Source: Balanoglossus misakiensis
Lineage: Eukaryota > Hemichordata
Direction: 5' to 3'
Assembly (NCBI GenBank): GCA_040954595.2
Contig: CM082593.2
Coordinates: forward strand, 4,836,001-4,900,000
Length of the DNA: 64,000 nucleotides
Shown: piece by piece, positions 1 to 13,000 of the stretch
How positions within the stretch are numbered: the first letter of the stretch is position 1
How the letters are laid out: each line of letters begins with the position of its first letter
Notes under the pieces: model-generated
The model's database searches: none
The model's input: the letters and a program-made list of their open reading frames with translations, nothing else
What the model was told of the DNA's origin: nothing
Program-made: the position numbers and the translations under genes

Positions 1-1013
1 GTGACGGGATCTCCCGGGTGGATGACGCGGCCGTCTTCTGTCTTCATCGGCTCGCCGTCGTATCCCCTGATGACCGGTCTGGCGATGCTCGTCGCTGTGT
101 AGTACTCGTCAACTGGTACAGGTTTGCCCTCGACGCTGTACACCAGTTTCTCGTTGATCACGCCCGCCTCTTCGACCGGGTGCCCTGCGACGATTGGTCT
201 GCCGTCAGCGTGATGGAGAGGCAGACCGTCTGGTCCTCTGACGATGTGTCTAGTGACGATGACGGTAGTGTAGAAGACAGTGTACTTGACTGGGCGACCG
301 TCGAGTCCGTACACCATTTCCTTGACGACCTTACCGTCTTCATTGATTTCGGGATCGCCGGGACGAATGTGTCTGCCATCGGCCGTCTTCAACAGCTCGC
401 CATCCGAACCCTCGATCGGTTCTCGAGTTTCCACAGAGCTGGCGAGGTAATCATCGTACGTGATCTTCGCTCCGTCCACACTGTAGACCATTCCCTCCAC
501 GACTCGTCCTTCCTCGTCGACGACCGGATCACCGGCGTACATGGGACGTCCGTCGGGAGTCTGCATGGGCTCGCCGTCGTTGCCGCGGACGAGGATCCGG
601 GTCACTTTGGTCATTGTGATGTACACCGTGTACTTCATGGGTTTGCCGTCGGGCCCGTAGACCATGCCCTCGACTTCTTTGCCGTCTTCGTCGATGTACG
701 GGTCGCCGACGTGCATGTCCGAGCCGTCCGGCTTCTTCATGGGCTCGCCGTCTTGATCGTAGACGAGTCTTCGCAGACTGACGATGATGGTCACCTCGGT
801 GGTTCTCGTCACCATGTCCTTCTCGGCCATGCTGGGAGGGGCGCTCTCCTGGACGCCCACTCTCTCAGCTTTGATGATTTCCGGTTCCACGCTACTGGTC
901 TTGGAGTACGAGGTGTACGCGGCAGACCGGTAGTAGTTTGGCATGGATCCCTTCTGGGATGAAGATGGTGACTCAACACCCGCGGTTGGTGGGTAGGCAG
1001 CACTGAGACGTGT
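1..1013 (-). CDS. Giant ankyrin exon with tandem 58-residue DG/GDP repeats (continues past window)
   Basis: Acceptor CCTTTTCAG, phase 0. The exon is open for 337 codons to the window edge with no stop. Residues 1-87 are a Ser/Pro/Tyr-rich spacer ([32 protein letters not shown]). After that come tandem repeats starting at 752 (58 aa), 578 (58 aa), 404 (58 aa), 230 (57 aa) and 59 (partial). Each repeat follows the plan DGEPM..PDGRPM..GDPV, then DEDGKVVEGMVY, G.DGKPVKYTV, and a charged/hydrophobic tail ending R.I.RG. No known enzyme motif, membrane span or coiled coil is visible. Repeats 1 and 3 resemble each other more than 2 and 4 do, giving a two-unit period. The exon is more GC-rich than its surroundings. 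In known ankyrins ZU5 follows the linker, so this is an inserted or alternatively spliced domain. Confidence 0.93.
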
Positions 1014-4000
1014 CTGAAAAGGAAATGTGGAGAGAGAAAAATCTATAACAATGACATAAAAAAAATCTTAGTTTCCAATTACTATGATGATTTTTAATGT
1101 AGCAATTCACCTTATATGATGCCAAATTTCACATACCAAATATTTAAAGTAGATCTTTTTTCTCCAATGGTCACAACACAGTTAACTAGCCAAGACAGGA
1201 ATCCCACACTAGTATTCTCACATCAATGAAAATGCCAGGATATCTAAAGTAATTTTCTCATACATTAATGCCGAAAGGAAGCTTTATACGTAGAAACCTA
1301 AGCGTGATTCATGCCATGAATTCCATCGCCGTATCTCCTTAAAATGATTTGAGAAGGTGCCCAACTAGCGCTCTGACACATACCTGGTCTCTTAGCCAAA
1401 TTTCATCAATGGTCATTGAGTGAACAGGCATCGAGTCGTCGGCCATGTTTTTCATTTCATCGACTGTTAGACTAGGCATATCTCCAGTCATTGTGTCCTC
1501 ACCTGTAAGCGACAAAAATAATTCACAGACATTTACTAAAAGAATACTGGGAAGATCTTTTCTCAAGCTGAGATCACAATGTATGATGAAAATTTTTCAG
1601 ATGAGTCTTGAAGCTCCAGGCCAATTTTATGATCTGGTGATGATTTCTGATTTAAAGCATGGCCGCAACACCTGAATCCTGATACGCAGGCAGCTGTAAT
1701 ATGGAATCAGTATTTTGAAACTAAATGTCATGAAGAAACAAATCTGCAAACAGCATAAGTAAAATAACAAAATAAACACAAACATCATCAATGGACATGA
1801 GAAAATTAACAAACAGAAACATGAAAATAATGTATGAATGTGTCAACTCTATAATATTCCACTGATGGTTTTGAATCTCGATGGTCGGTGAAAATTTTCA
1901 CCATGTTCAGAGATGCCATACATGTATGATGTAACTTTGCTCCATAGCATTGATGGCACCCTCCCACACAGATTTCATTAGTAGCTCAAAGCACACCATA
2001 AGCATTGCACAAATACACAAAAACCATGCACTGGCATTTATGGGGAAGTGGTTACTTTGATGTTCTCTGAAAGTATGATTGTTTTTGGTATGTGGTTAGT
2101 GAAACTCAAAGCTGGTTTGGATGAAGCTTATTGAGATGTTAAAGTTGCCACAAACACTCGAAATACTGTGAAGAAGCAGGGACTTCACAAAAGGGTTACA
2201 ACCAGGGCCCTCTCCTAACAAAACAGGCACGCTTAAGAACTTACTTCACTTGTATACATCATAAAACTGAACCATTTTTTACACGATAAATTTGCCACTA
2301 TGTCACTTAAACGATCCAATCTACACTTCAAAATCCTGATACCGGTTACCATACATGTAGTTATTTATGATTTACTTTTTTAAAAATAGCGATTAATTTC
2401 AATCTGAATGTTACTATGCAAATCCAGTCAGCTGTCAGTTTCATTTGCAGTTCATATGGTTATATATGCTTAGTCATTCAAGATTCCAGGACTATACTAA
2501 TACACATTAACAGTTTGTTGAACAACCCTACTGGGAAGACATCAGAAAACACAAATTAAGTTTAATTGAGAAACCAAGCAACAAACTTTCCTGTTATACT
2601 GTCTGTGATGATTGCAATGTTTTTATTAGTATAGGGAAGGATACTGATACTTTACATGTTATGCTTGAAGTGCAAGGGAGGGATTCCTTTAACTATTTTG
2701 ATGAAACCAATTCTGTTATGAGTATTAGTTGTGTTTAATATGAAATGTACACCATCTGATTGTTTTGTGAATAATTAGGGATTCGATGCACATTTAACAA
2801 ATTCCACCTTCTAACATTAGCCCTCTTTAGAGGTCCAACCTTACTATAGAAAACAATGGGTTTGGACTGAACCATGTGGTGAAAGTTAGATAGGGTTAAG
2901 GGGCATGCCTAGATTTGCTGGGAGGGGCCCTGTGCACAGACAGGCATGCACTTACTATACAACTTTGTGGTGAAGGTGCTGTCGTTCATGCCATAGCCCC
3001 TGAAGGAAGGCAACCAGATTGGGGACTGGGGCATGAAGACGATCTTATCCATCTCTACTGTACAGAACAGTACAGAGTGCAACATATGGGAGACGGAAGA
3101 TATAACAGAAATAATAGAATTGGGGTTGTTATTACGCACATGCTAAAAATCAAAGGCAAACCGCTTACAGTTAAATCCACAACACAAAACGGTGCACACC
3201 AAAAGACAGACAAAAATTTAAAAAAAATTACAATTAGAGATATCTATATACCACTTCATAAATCAAAGAAAGATGTTGGGGATGGTGTTAATGATAACTA
3301 CAAACATGTTATCACTATATTATAACAGTGCAAGAGGGAGAGGTTGCTATTACTGAAGTTAACATGTGGAGATTGTAAGTGCTCAAGGAAAAGTCAAAAT
3401 TTAACAAAAGAGGGAGAATGGAACATGATATTCAACTTCACATGCCATTGGCATTCATATAAAACACCACCGCAGAGAAAACTCTGTGGCCATTTCTGAC
3501 AAATTCTAAAAAACACATCAATCAGTAAAATAACTCACTGACACACAAGGAGTTTGTGACAGCTGGTATTAATGTCTAGTTAGGATACGTACCCTCATCT
3601 TCAGAATCAGACATGAAAGTTTCTTGCATCACTTCTGGTACTTGAACCTTCAATTTCTCATCTTTCTCAACCTGTGAATGATAAGGTAGGTTTATATTGC
3701 AGTGCAAGACAGTGCTTTAAATTTGAACTACTTGGATTTTCTCATGATAATACAATGGGTCTTATCACATTTTTTCCAGGCTTTCATAAAGCATATAAAA
3801 CTGGTACAGCAACATTAAAATCTTTCACCATAAAATTTAATGACCAGAACTAGTATCACTAGATTCGTTCTGATTGGTCAACTTCTTTGTGGACAACTTG
3901 CACATACCTGTGTGGTTTCTGTGGTAACAGTTGTCACGGTGACAAGCGTGTTGACGACCGAGATGTAGCCAAGTCGCTTGGCAATGGCCAATGCAGTGTA

Positions 4001-7000
4001 GCCATTGTTGGTCACCTCGTTGGGGTCAGCACCGTGCTGTAAGAGTAGATTGATCAGTGCTACGTGTCCTTGCTGTGCTGCCTGGTGCAATGGAGTTAAT
4101 CCAGCCTATTGGGGGAAAAATAGCCATAACAAAGTCATTGACAGGACAGGAACATGTTGTTTAATAAGAATAATAATATTTAATTCTTAAAAAACGCTTT
4201 CCATGTAAAATGACATTCCAAAGTGCTGTACATAGCTGCTTAAAAATAAAAAATCTAAAAAGTTGTTTCTCAGGTTATACTGTTTATATCTATAGATATG
4301 CCTATGTCAACAAACACATGCCTTTAATACAACTTGTGTATATGTGTAGTGCTGCTGTTGTTGTTGTTACACTTTAAGGTGTCAACAATAACAATCTTGG
4401 CTCCCTAAACTGTCTTCTTCCCAACCCCCCCCCCCCCCCCCCCTCCCCATAACAAGCTAGCCACATGAAAGAGAACCGTCCATACCTTAGTCTTGGCGTC
4501 AACCTTAGCACCTTGCTGCAGCAAGAAGGTAGCGGTCTTGATGTTGCCATAGTGACAGGCAACATGGAGTGGGGTGTATCCGGCCTTGGTCGGGGCGTCG
4601 ATGAAAGCGCCGTTGTTCAGCAAGATTGCGGCGCAGTTGACACAGTCTTCCTGGGCAGCCAGATGCAGTGGAGTCAGTCCATTCTAAAAAATCATTAACA
4701 GAAAATAATAGCATTTTAGTTTTGATTTCAGTCGGCAAATCTCTTCCAGGTTTCTGATTGTCAGTGATTTCATCATGGTTGTAATTATTTCCTTTAATCT
4801 GATATACGTCTAATAATGAAGAAAGATGGACATAAAATTAATCCTGTATATGTTTCTGTGATGAAAACTAAATGCGGACAAAGTATAGACTGCTCAGCAA
4901 CAAAAATTTGGTAAAACTATGGAAATTATTGCATTCATTATTACAATATACTGATGAGGACCATTATCTTCTTTTGCAAGAAATGGACACATTGTTCCCT
5001 CTCTCTCAAACCAATAGCTACATTGGTCATACATGCAGGATGAAAAGTGCGACCTCTAACCTCAGACCTCCCAATTAGAATTACAGAGATTGTGTTTCAT
5101 GTACATGTATACTGGAGGTTTTAATATAAGATAGAATTACACAAACTTTACATGAATATCCATGTAAAAAATTAATTTTGATGAAATTTGGTTTGAAGAA
5201 ATGACTCACACAATGTGATCAATACATAAATATATGGTGTTTTTTTGCAATTTCAGGAAAATGATCCGAGTTTAATAGAGAAGTCATTAATATGTGACTT
5301 TGGACTGGCATACAAAGGGCAGTGGTGTAGTCTATTTTAAAAGTGAGATCAACCAATTTTCAAAGTTGTACCTTGGCTGTAATGTCCGACTTGGCGCCGC
5401 GTTCCAGCAGCAGTGTCAACATGTCTGTGTGTCCCTCCTGGGCGGCCAGATGCACGGGGCTGATGCCGTGCTTGGTTGTTGTGTTGGGCTCGGCGCCGTA
5501 CTCCAGTAAGGTGGTGGCGATCTCCATCTGGTTCTTCTTGGCCGCAATGTGCAGTGGGGTGAATCCGTTCTAGGAGTCAGAGAGGAGAGACGCGGTCAAA
5601 ATTGACTCGAGACGTTCGACAATCAAGGGACCGTGAGAGAAATTGATCCCGGTTTTCAGGAAATGAAACTTGGAAATGATATTCATATATATAATAGACA
5701 AAACCAATTTGGTTAACGGGGTGACAGGAAGCAGAACAGAAACTACACAGGAAGTTGTGTTTTAAAGATCTTCGTGTAAAAAATCATGTTGTTTCACTAC
5801 GGTGAAAATATTCTATAATTTTATGACTGAGAATCTGTTAAAGGAAGTATTTTGAATAATTTCTTCTCAAAAGTAAAACTCCACCAACAGAAATATTCGA
5901 GGTTTATCACATTTTGGTGATGGTAATGCATGTATTTGATGAAATTGAGATGATAAATTTACTCATTTTTGTCTCTTCCTTTTCAGTGAAGAAAAAAACT
6001 GCTATGCTTTCACATTCAGTTTGAAAAAGTAACAAGTACATTTGCATCCACGATACTACTGGTAATTTCTGTATTGGCAAATTTCTGTGATCGCTTGGAT
6101 TGCAACTGTTTTCAGTACGCATATCTCTGTGCCAAAGTACTGCAGCACATTAGAAATTCCAAAGAGTTGACTGATAAAATAATCAAGATTCCTCACTGGA
6201 TGTTTATCTGGCCAACATCCTAGATGGCATAACAACTGCTTGACGTAATTCTTAAACAAATCCACCCTTTCCCAAGTAGCGACTACATTAATCCCCCAAA
6301 AAGAATGTCGGTGTTGGTGAACTAATCCATTCTGAATAGGGGAGGGGAGGGTAATATGCAATGAGGGACCCCAGGTTCCTACCTTTGCTGAGGAGTGTGG
6401 AGAGGCTCCTTGCTCCAGCAACAGCATTGCAACATTGACGTTGTCGTAGTGAGCTGCAACATGCAGTGGAGTCAAACCATTCTGTCATGGAAAAACAACA
6501 ATGAAGTTAAGGCCAAAAGTAGAAAAACAAATGACTGTGAAAATTCAAACTCAAGGGGGCGCTGTACCCAAAAGTTCAAACTTTTGTTTTTATTTTTATA
6601 ACTCTTTTCACTGCAGTATCAAAATTCAGCATGTCAACTCAACCAATGACAAAACTGTGAAGACAATTCGGTGACGAAATAAAAGGTCGAGAGAAAATTT
6701 GACCTGCAAGAGGACATTTTCAGGTTCTGTACATAAGTGTAGATTCAGATACTTACATGGCCAGCTGCGTCTGGGGAGGCATATTTCTTGAGAAGCAAAG
6801 AAGCCACTTCCAAACTTCCATATTTGGCTGCCACATGCAAAGGAGTAAACCCTTTCTGTAAAGTGGAAAAAAAAAAACAGACAGTGATCAACTTCAAATT
6901 TCAATTGTCAAAGTTGCTTTTATGACATTTGATGGTTACACAGTCATGTGCTACACTTTTCACGGAATGTTGTGGAATGGATCATTCCACATACAAATAT

Positions 7001-10000
7001 CAGGGGTGTCCCTGTTTCTGACCTTGGTGGTGGTTGAGAGGGACGCGCCATGTTCCAGGAGAACAGAGGCTACGTCTTCCTGTCCCTCCTTGGCGGCAAT
7101 GTGGAGAGCGGTGTACATGTCCTTGGTCTGGGCGTCGGGGGAGGCGCCGTGCTGCAGCAGCAACAGAACGATCTCCACGTTGCCCAGACGCGAGGCGATG
7201 TGCAGCGGGGTCTGGTTCTCGCGGGCCCGGGCGTCCACTGCGGCGCCGTTACGCAGCAGGATACGAATGATGTCAATCTGGTTGGCTCTGGCAGCAAGAT
7301 GAAGTGCTGTCTCACCACGCTACAGAAAAAAATAATAGGAATATACCATGATTTGTCAGTTAACAAGAAAACGGTAGCTGAAAATTATGCTTTGCGTATG
7401 AACATACGTATTCCACCTGATCAACAGTGCCCTCTATTGACTTGACAAAGTAACCTCTGCAGACACGTGTATAACATTGGTCGTCAATAACCATGACTTT
7501 GGGTATATTACTTTGCATTGAATCTCGGAATCAGAACTTCTGAAAATAATTCTCACGCCACTGCAACTTACCACATTAGCAGTGTCTGGGGATGCGCCGT
7601 GTTGCAGCAACTGCAACACAATCTGTACGTGTCCCATGAAGGCTGCGACGTGCAGTGGTGTCAAGCCAGACTGCAACACAAGAAAATCATCTCTCATGTT
7701 ACAACACACACAACGATAATCAAGAAGAATATAACGGAGGGTATAGAAGGATGAAATCAAGATGGAGAAAATTCACAGGGCGCGGCTTACCTCAGTCACG
7801 GTGTGAATGGATGCGCCGTATTTCAGCAAGAGTTCGATGACCTTGAGACGGTTCTTTTTACAAGCGACGTGCAACGGAGTGAAACCGTTGAGAGCTCGGG
7901 CGTCCGGGTTCGCCTTTCTGTCCAGCAGCAGTTTGGCCACTCGGTGATGTCCGCAATGGGCTGACACGTGCAGTGCGGTCAGGTAGTCCTGAGAAAGACC
8001 AGGAAATGTTAATATGTGTTCTCATGTACGGTATATATTTCTACCATATATCAACTCCAGCTTCTTGTTCTACTCTCAATAGCCTTATGAAATGTAGTCT
8101 TTAGCTTCTAATCACAGCCTGTATATGAGTAACTGCCACTGTCATTGTTGACAGGAATTCAAGTCCGGACTTCATTACAATATTAATTTATGTTTTACAG
8201 AGTAGAACAAGAAACCACAGACGGTACCCAAAACGAAATTCTGAGTAAAATAGTCCAATTTTAAACACAGCATGTGTGTTAGAATAATATGTTTCTGAAT
8301 CTGAATGCACTTTTTTTGCTTTTAATATGAAAGAAAAACAAGACTTCGGATAAAGAGAAAAATGTGATAGCCCTTGAACACTTCATACAATGGCCTGGCC
8401 AAACTTACCACAGTGACATCATCCACAGGTGCCTTGTGGTACAACAGAAGACGGGCACTGTCCACATGGTCTCCTTGTGCAGCCATGTGCAAGGGAGCCA
8501 GTCCATTCTTAGTCTTAGCAAGGATCGGTGCCCCTCGCTCAAGCAACAGGTCTACCACTTGATCATGGCCGCTTCGCGCTGCGCAGTGCAGCGGGGTTAG
8601 TCCATCCTGCTGAGAACGACATAAATGTTTAACACTGGCTTAAGTACAAATCTACGATGCAATTTTATGTACATGTACCTGTAAATCAAAACATTTGGTG
8701 ATAAGCTTCCCGGTTATTGATTTTCACCTGCCTTCCTGTTTTCAAATGATTTTGAAATATTTAGAAAATGTTAGCCCACTTTTTGTCTTACAGACCAAGC
8801 TCCTCATCAGCTATTATGTCTCTCATGTCAGATTCAATTTCCGACGTCACTTTGTACCCCATTCTCACATCTGCTATCAATGTGACTCCTTGCTCTAAAA
8901 TCTCCAACAATCTGTCATTTTGAAAGGGTTTTAAACCATGTGAACTGTTTAGTGTGCAATGTCCTCTAGCAACTCTTTTAAGTGTGGTTCTATTGCGACT
9001 TCTCCTTAATAATCAATATTTTACATAAAGTACACTGATATTCAATGTGTTACAAAATACAAGTCATTATTTTCATACATGAATATTTTCATTACATATG
9101 GCACAGGATTATAATTGACTAAATCTGGCACACATTGGCACAGATGTTGAATTTGCAATGAAAATGAGTAAAGCCATCAAAAAATGATGAAAACATGCTC
9201 CATATTTGCCCGAGAAATCTTGGGAACAATCAGTAACCAACCAACTGACTGTCCACACAGAACTGCATTTTCTGTCGTTTCAGACATCCAGGAATGTTCG
9301 CTTTTCTCTTCAACACACACACATGACAGAAACCTGACTTTGAACACTTTGTAATGGGGACATTAGGCATTTTACTGTGTCTTTTACTGCGGTAATTTAT
9401 CTCAAGTGCCGTTTTTCACGGCACCACTCTACGCTCCCCGGTTAGCGCTAATTGCCCACCTGTCCACCAAAGTCGTATTTATTGCCACCTTAACCGTCGT
9501 AACCACGGTGATCCATCTTTCTAGATTGTCAGAGAGTGCACCTGAAATACCTGGTGATTAGTTTAGTATTCAGACTCTTTCAAGCTGGACATGAATTTTA
9601 CAGGAGAAAAAAGACACGACTTGATGGTATATAGGAACTCAAAATAAAGACTGGATCAGTCCAAGGGATATATATTTAATTTTTTTTTTCAACTTCTTCC
9701 CTGGATATTACTTTATCTGACATGTTTATCAAAATAATCCTTGAAATCTCCACTGTGCTATAGGAATGATAAATACTTAATGAGTGAACAAATTGGCTAC
9801 ATGTAGCTGCTAGACAGAGTAAACAGATTGGCCAAAACTGATTCTGTTGCGTGACATTTTCAAGGAAGTTCATGATGAAACAACCGTCCAAATATGGAAT
9901 GTCAAAGGTCACACTTCTGTCGAAGAGAGTGTTGAGGGTCAAGCCATTTGCCAAATCAGAGATGCAAAGTGTATTAATGAGTATTAATTATTAAAATTTG

Positions 10001-13000
10001 GTGACTCATTATCATTGGTGATATACCACAGATCATGTATCGCAAATGTAATGAGAATGAAGATAAACAGTTTAGTATCACATCAATGTATCATTCTTGT
10101 CACCATGCAGTTGCACCTGCTACGCATTTCATAAGTGAATTCTCTGTGGGTTTTCCTGTCTCCGAAACAGGTCACTTGATCCATTACTCAAAATTTGAAA
10201 AGACCTAAATCAACTTTTATCATCAGCAGAACATACAGGAGCTTTTGCAGGTGAACACCAGATGTCAATCTCTTGATTGTCAAAATGGACGAGATCTCTA
10301 AAGTTCTCTTCGTGAGGAAGAGATCAATTGGCTATCTCCGTTTATTTGAGGGCAAACTTTCCGTTTCTTATCTCTGTGCAAACCATATACAATCTCAGTT
10401 TGGAAGACTCTCACAGTGATTTTATTTTTAGATCAATCTTTCCCTTCTCAAAAATTCCAGGGTGGTCAAAAATCTAGACTGGTATCTTGTAGGAGTGCAA
10501 GAACACTACATTTACCATCTTCAGATGATATTCACCCTACATCCCCGAATGATATTGTATGACCTTGACACCATACATGTAACTATAGCTAGGTCATACG
10601 GGTAGACAGATTAAGATCATGTCCCTTTCTAATTTCCTATCCTACAGATATCTTCATTCAGTTAGGAAGCCACAGAATCCGTCATACATGCACCCCGGGT
10701 TCTATTTTCACTTCAGGTCATCCAATGTTGGAAAGAAAAGCCAAGCCCCCAAATTAAACCCACTTTCAGATGAAAATGACTAGCGGCTCTACAGCAATAA
10801 AACGTACCCAGCTGTTATAATCAATTATAAGCCATTTTCATCTGGGAGATAAGTGGCTGACCCATAAGGCATGGCTTGCAGTAATTGCCGTAATACAACC
10901 CCATTTTGGTATCAGAATGTATCCATTTCACGAGATTACACATAATGATCTAACTACCCTGGTTAGTCCCCTACACTTTATCTGACCTTAAAAACCACAA
11001 AAATGACTTGTGTAAGTCAGCGGTTACGGTAGCTTCTAACAGTAACTTGATTATACGGTTGCCTTCTTTCCATTTCGCCAGAACCCAACACCTGTGTTTT
11101 ATTATCTTCTACTCAAGAGCTTTATGAAATATAATAAACTTTTACAGTTTCCTCTGGCAAGTTTTCTGCACTATTCAAAACTGTTTTTCATTTGCAAGTG
11201 CATACATACATGTATGTGAACTGTCACCCAGCTAAGAAAGCTACATGTACCAAAATCTATAGTGTAGTAAGTTTAGTCACCGTGGATACCGTTTCAATTT
11301 TTCTGGAGCATGATCTATAGCAGCCTTAACATGTGAAGACTCCACTCCAAGACTTAAGCGCCACGGAAAGGAATTAATGATCGGAGTTGACCTGTCAGTC
11401 AAGCCGGGGTCGCAATAATTATCCCACACTTACCCTTGTTCTACCATCAATCTTGGAACCTCTATCCAGCAGTAAGGTCACCATATTGACACGACCCCAT
11501 TTGGCGGACACATGCAGCGGTGTGATTCCACTCTGTCAAAAGACAAGATGATGAAATATTAATATTTGTAATTGATTTACAAACTGAAATTTAACCGATG
11601 ATGGTTGAAGGCACAGGATTGCTGACTGCAGCGCAAGTCCATGAAATACGGTCCCAACATTTGCCAACAATTCAGTATATTTTGGTGTGCAGAACGATGT
11701 AATACAACACTATTTGAAAGAAACATCAAGTGATAACAATTTTGCCCTGTTATGCTAATGGCTTCAACATAGAATGTACAATGTACATGTGTGTACTGCT
11801 TCACAACAGTATATATAGAGATTTTGATTATGTGTGAAAAACACACATACATATGCTGAGACTTCACTCTGTTTATTTTTTTAACATTGGCCATAAACCA
11901 CTTTTTGATCAACCAACAAATGCATTGCCACCTAATAATAATATCAGCTTTGTATGTTGTCATACTGAAATAACACCATCTCATCAACACAAGTACCATT
12001 TTTATCAACAAACTGAAGGAGGGATTAATATTGACAATTAACAGATTTTGTTCATCCTTCTATGAGAACCATCCAAGGCCTACCTAACATCAAAAGAATT
12101 TGACATGGCTATGATACCATTCTAGTCAAGGCAGTGTCACATTTCACATGTCAAGTTCAGCTGTTGCATTTCGTAGTTTATTCAATTTATGGCGTCTGTG
12201 GAAATTCACGTTGTAAATTAAAGGCAAACCCTGCTTCAATAGCCTACAAAGATTTTAATGCATCTGTCAACATCACATTATCCTGAAAAAGTGCCTCAGT
12301 CTTATTCATAAAACTTTCATTTCACACTTCAAATTCATTACTTCGGGGAGTTTACTGAACTACCGGAGCATTCAAAAAGCGGAGCTAAAATTTTTCCTCC
12401 TGGAACCGACAAGGAGAATGTGTAATGACCCCTGACCTCTGACCCCCTAGTATCGCAAACATGACCTTACCCTGGCGGCGAAGTCTGCTGCGGCTCCCCT
12501 TTGTAGCAGCAGAGTTGCAACGTTGGTGTTTCCATAGTGAGCAGCAATGTGTAAAGGTGTGAATCCACTCTGGCATAAAAAAAAGCAAAAAAATACCCAA
12601 TCACAATCAAGGAACTTCATCAATGCATGGCTGATTTCTGAAATGCGTTGGAGGGGTCGAACGCTTTCATGTTAGACAATTACGTCGTCAAGAATGCAGG
12701 ACTTAGTAACGGTCGGAAAGCTTCCGCCAGTGCCTACGCTTTGATCTCCCCTTTTTGCAAAATTACCGCTTTTCATCAAATCAGCATCAACTCAATTGTG
12801 ATGTCCTGCACTGAGAACTAAATTTATAGAAACCTTCACCACTGTTATTAGCAGCATTTCTGCTCGGTGGATCAGAAAAGACCTACTGCTATAGTAGTTG
12901 TGATCATGTCTGACATGATTTATACATTTTGATTCAAAATAACCTAGTATTCAATAAAAAAAAACACTCAGGTTTCTAATACAATGTAGATTGATCATGA

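Noticed and set aside
18-962. 314-codon plus-strand open frame
   Set aside because: It is antisense to the giant ankyrin exon. The minus frame has the repeats, the splice acceptor and the continuity with the linker exon. The plus frame is open only because of the coding strand's codon bias.
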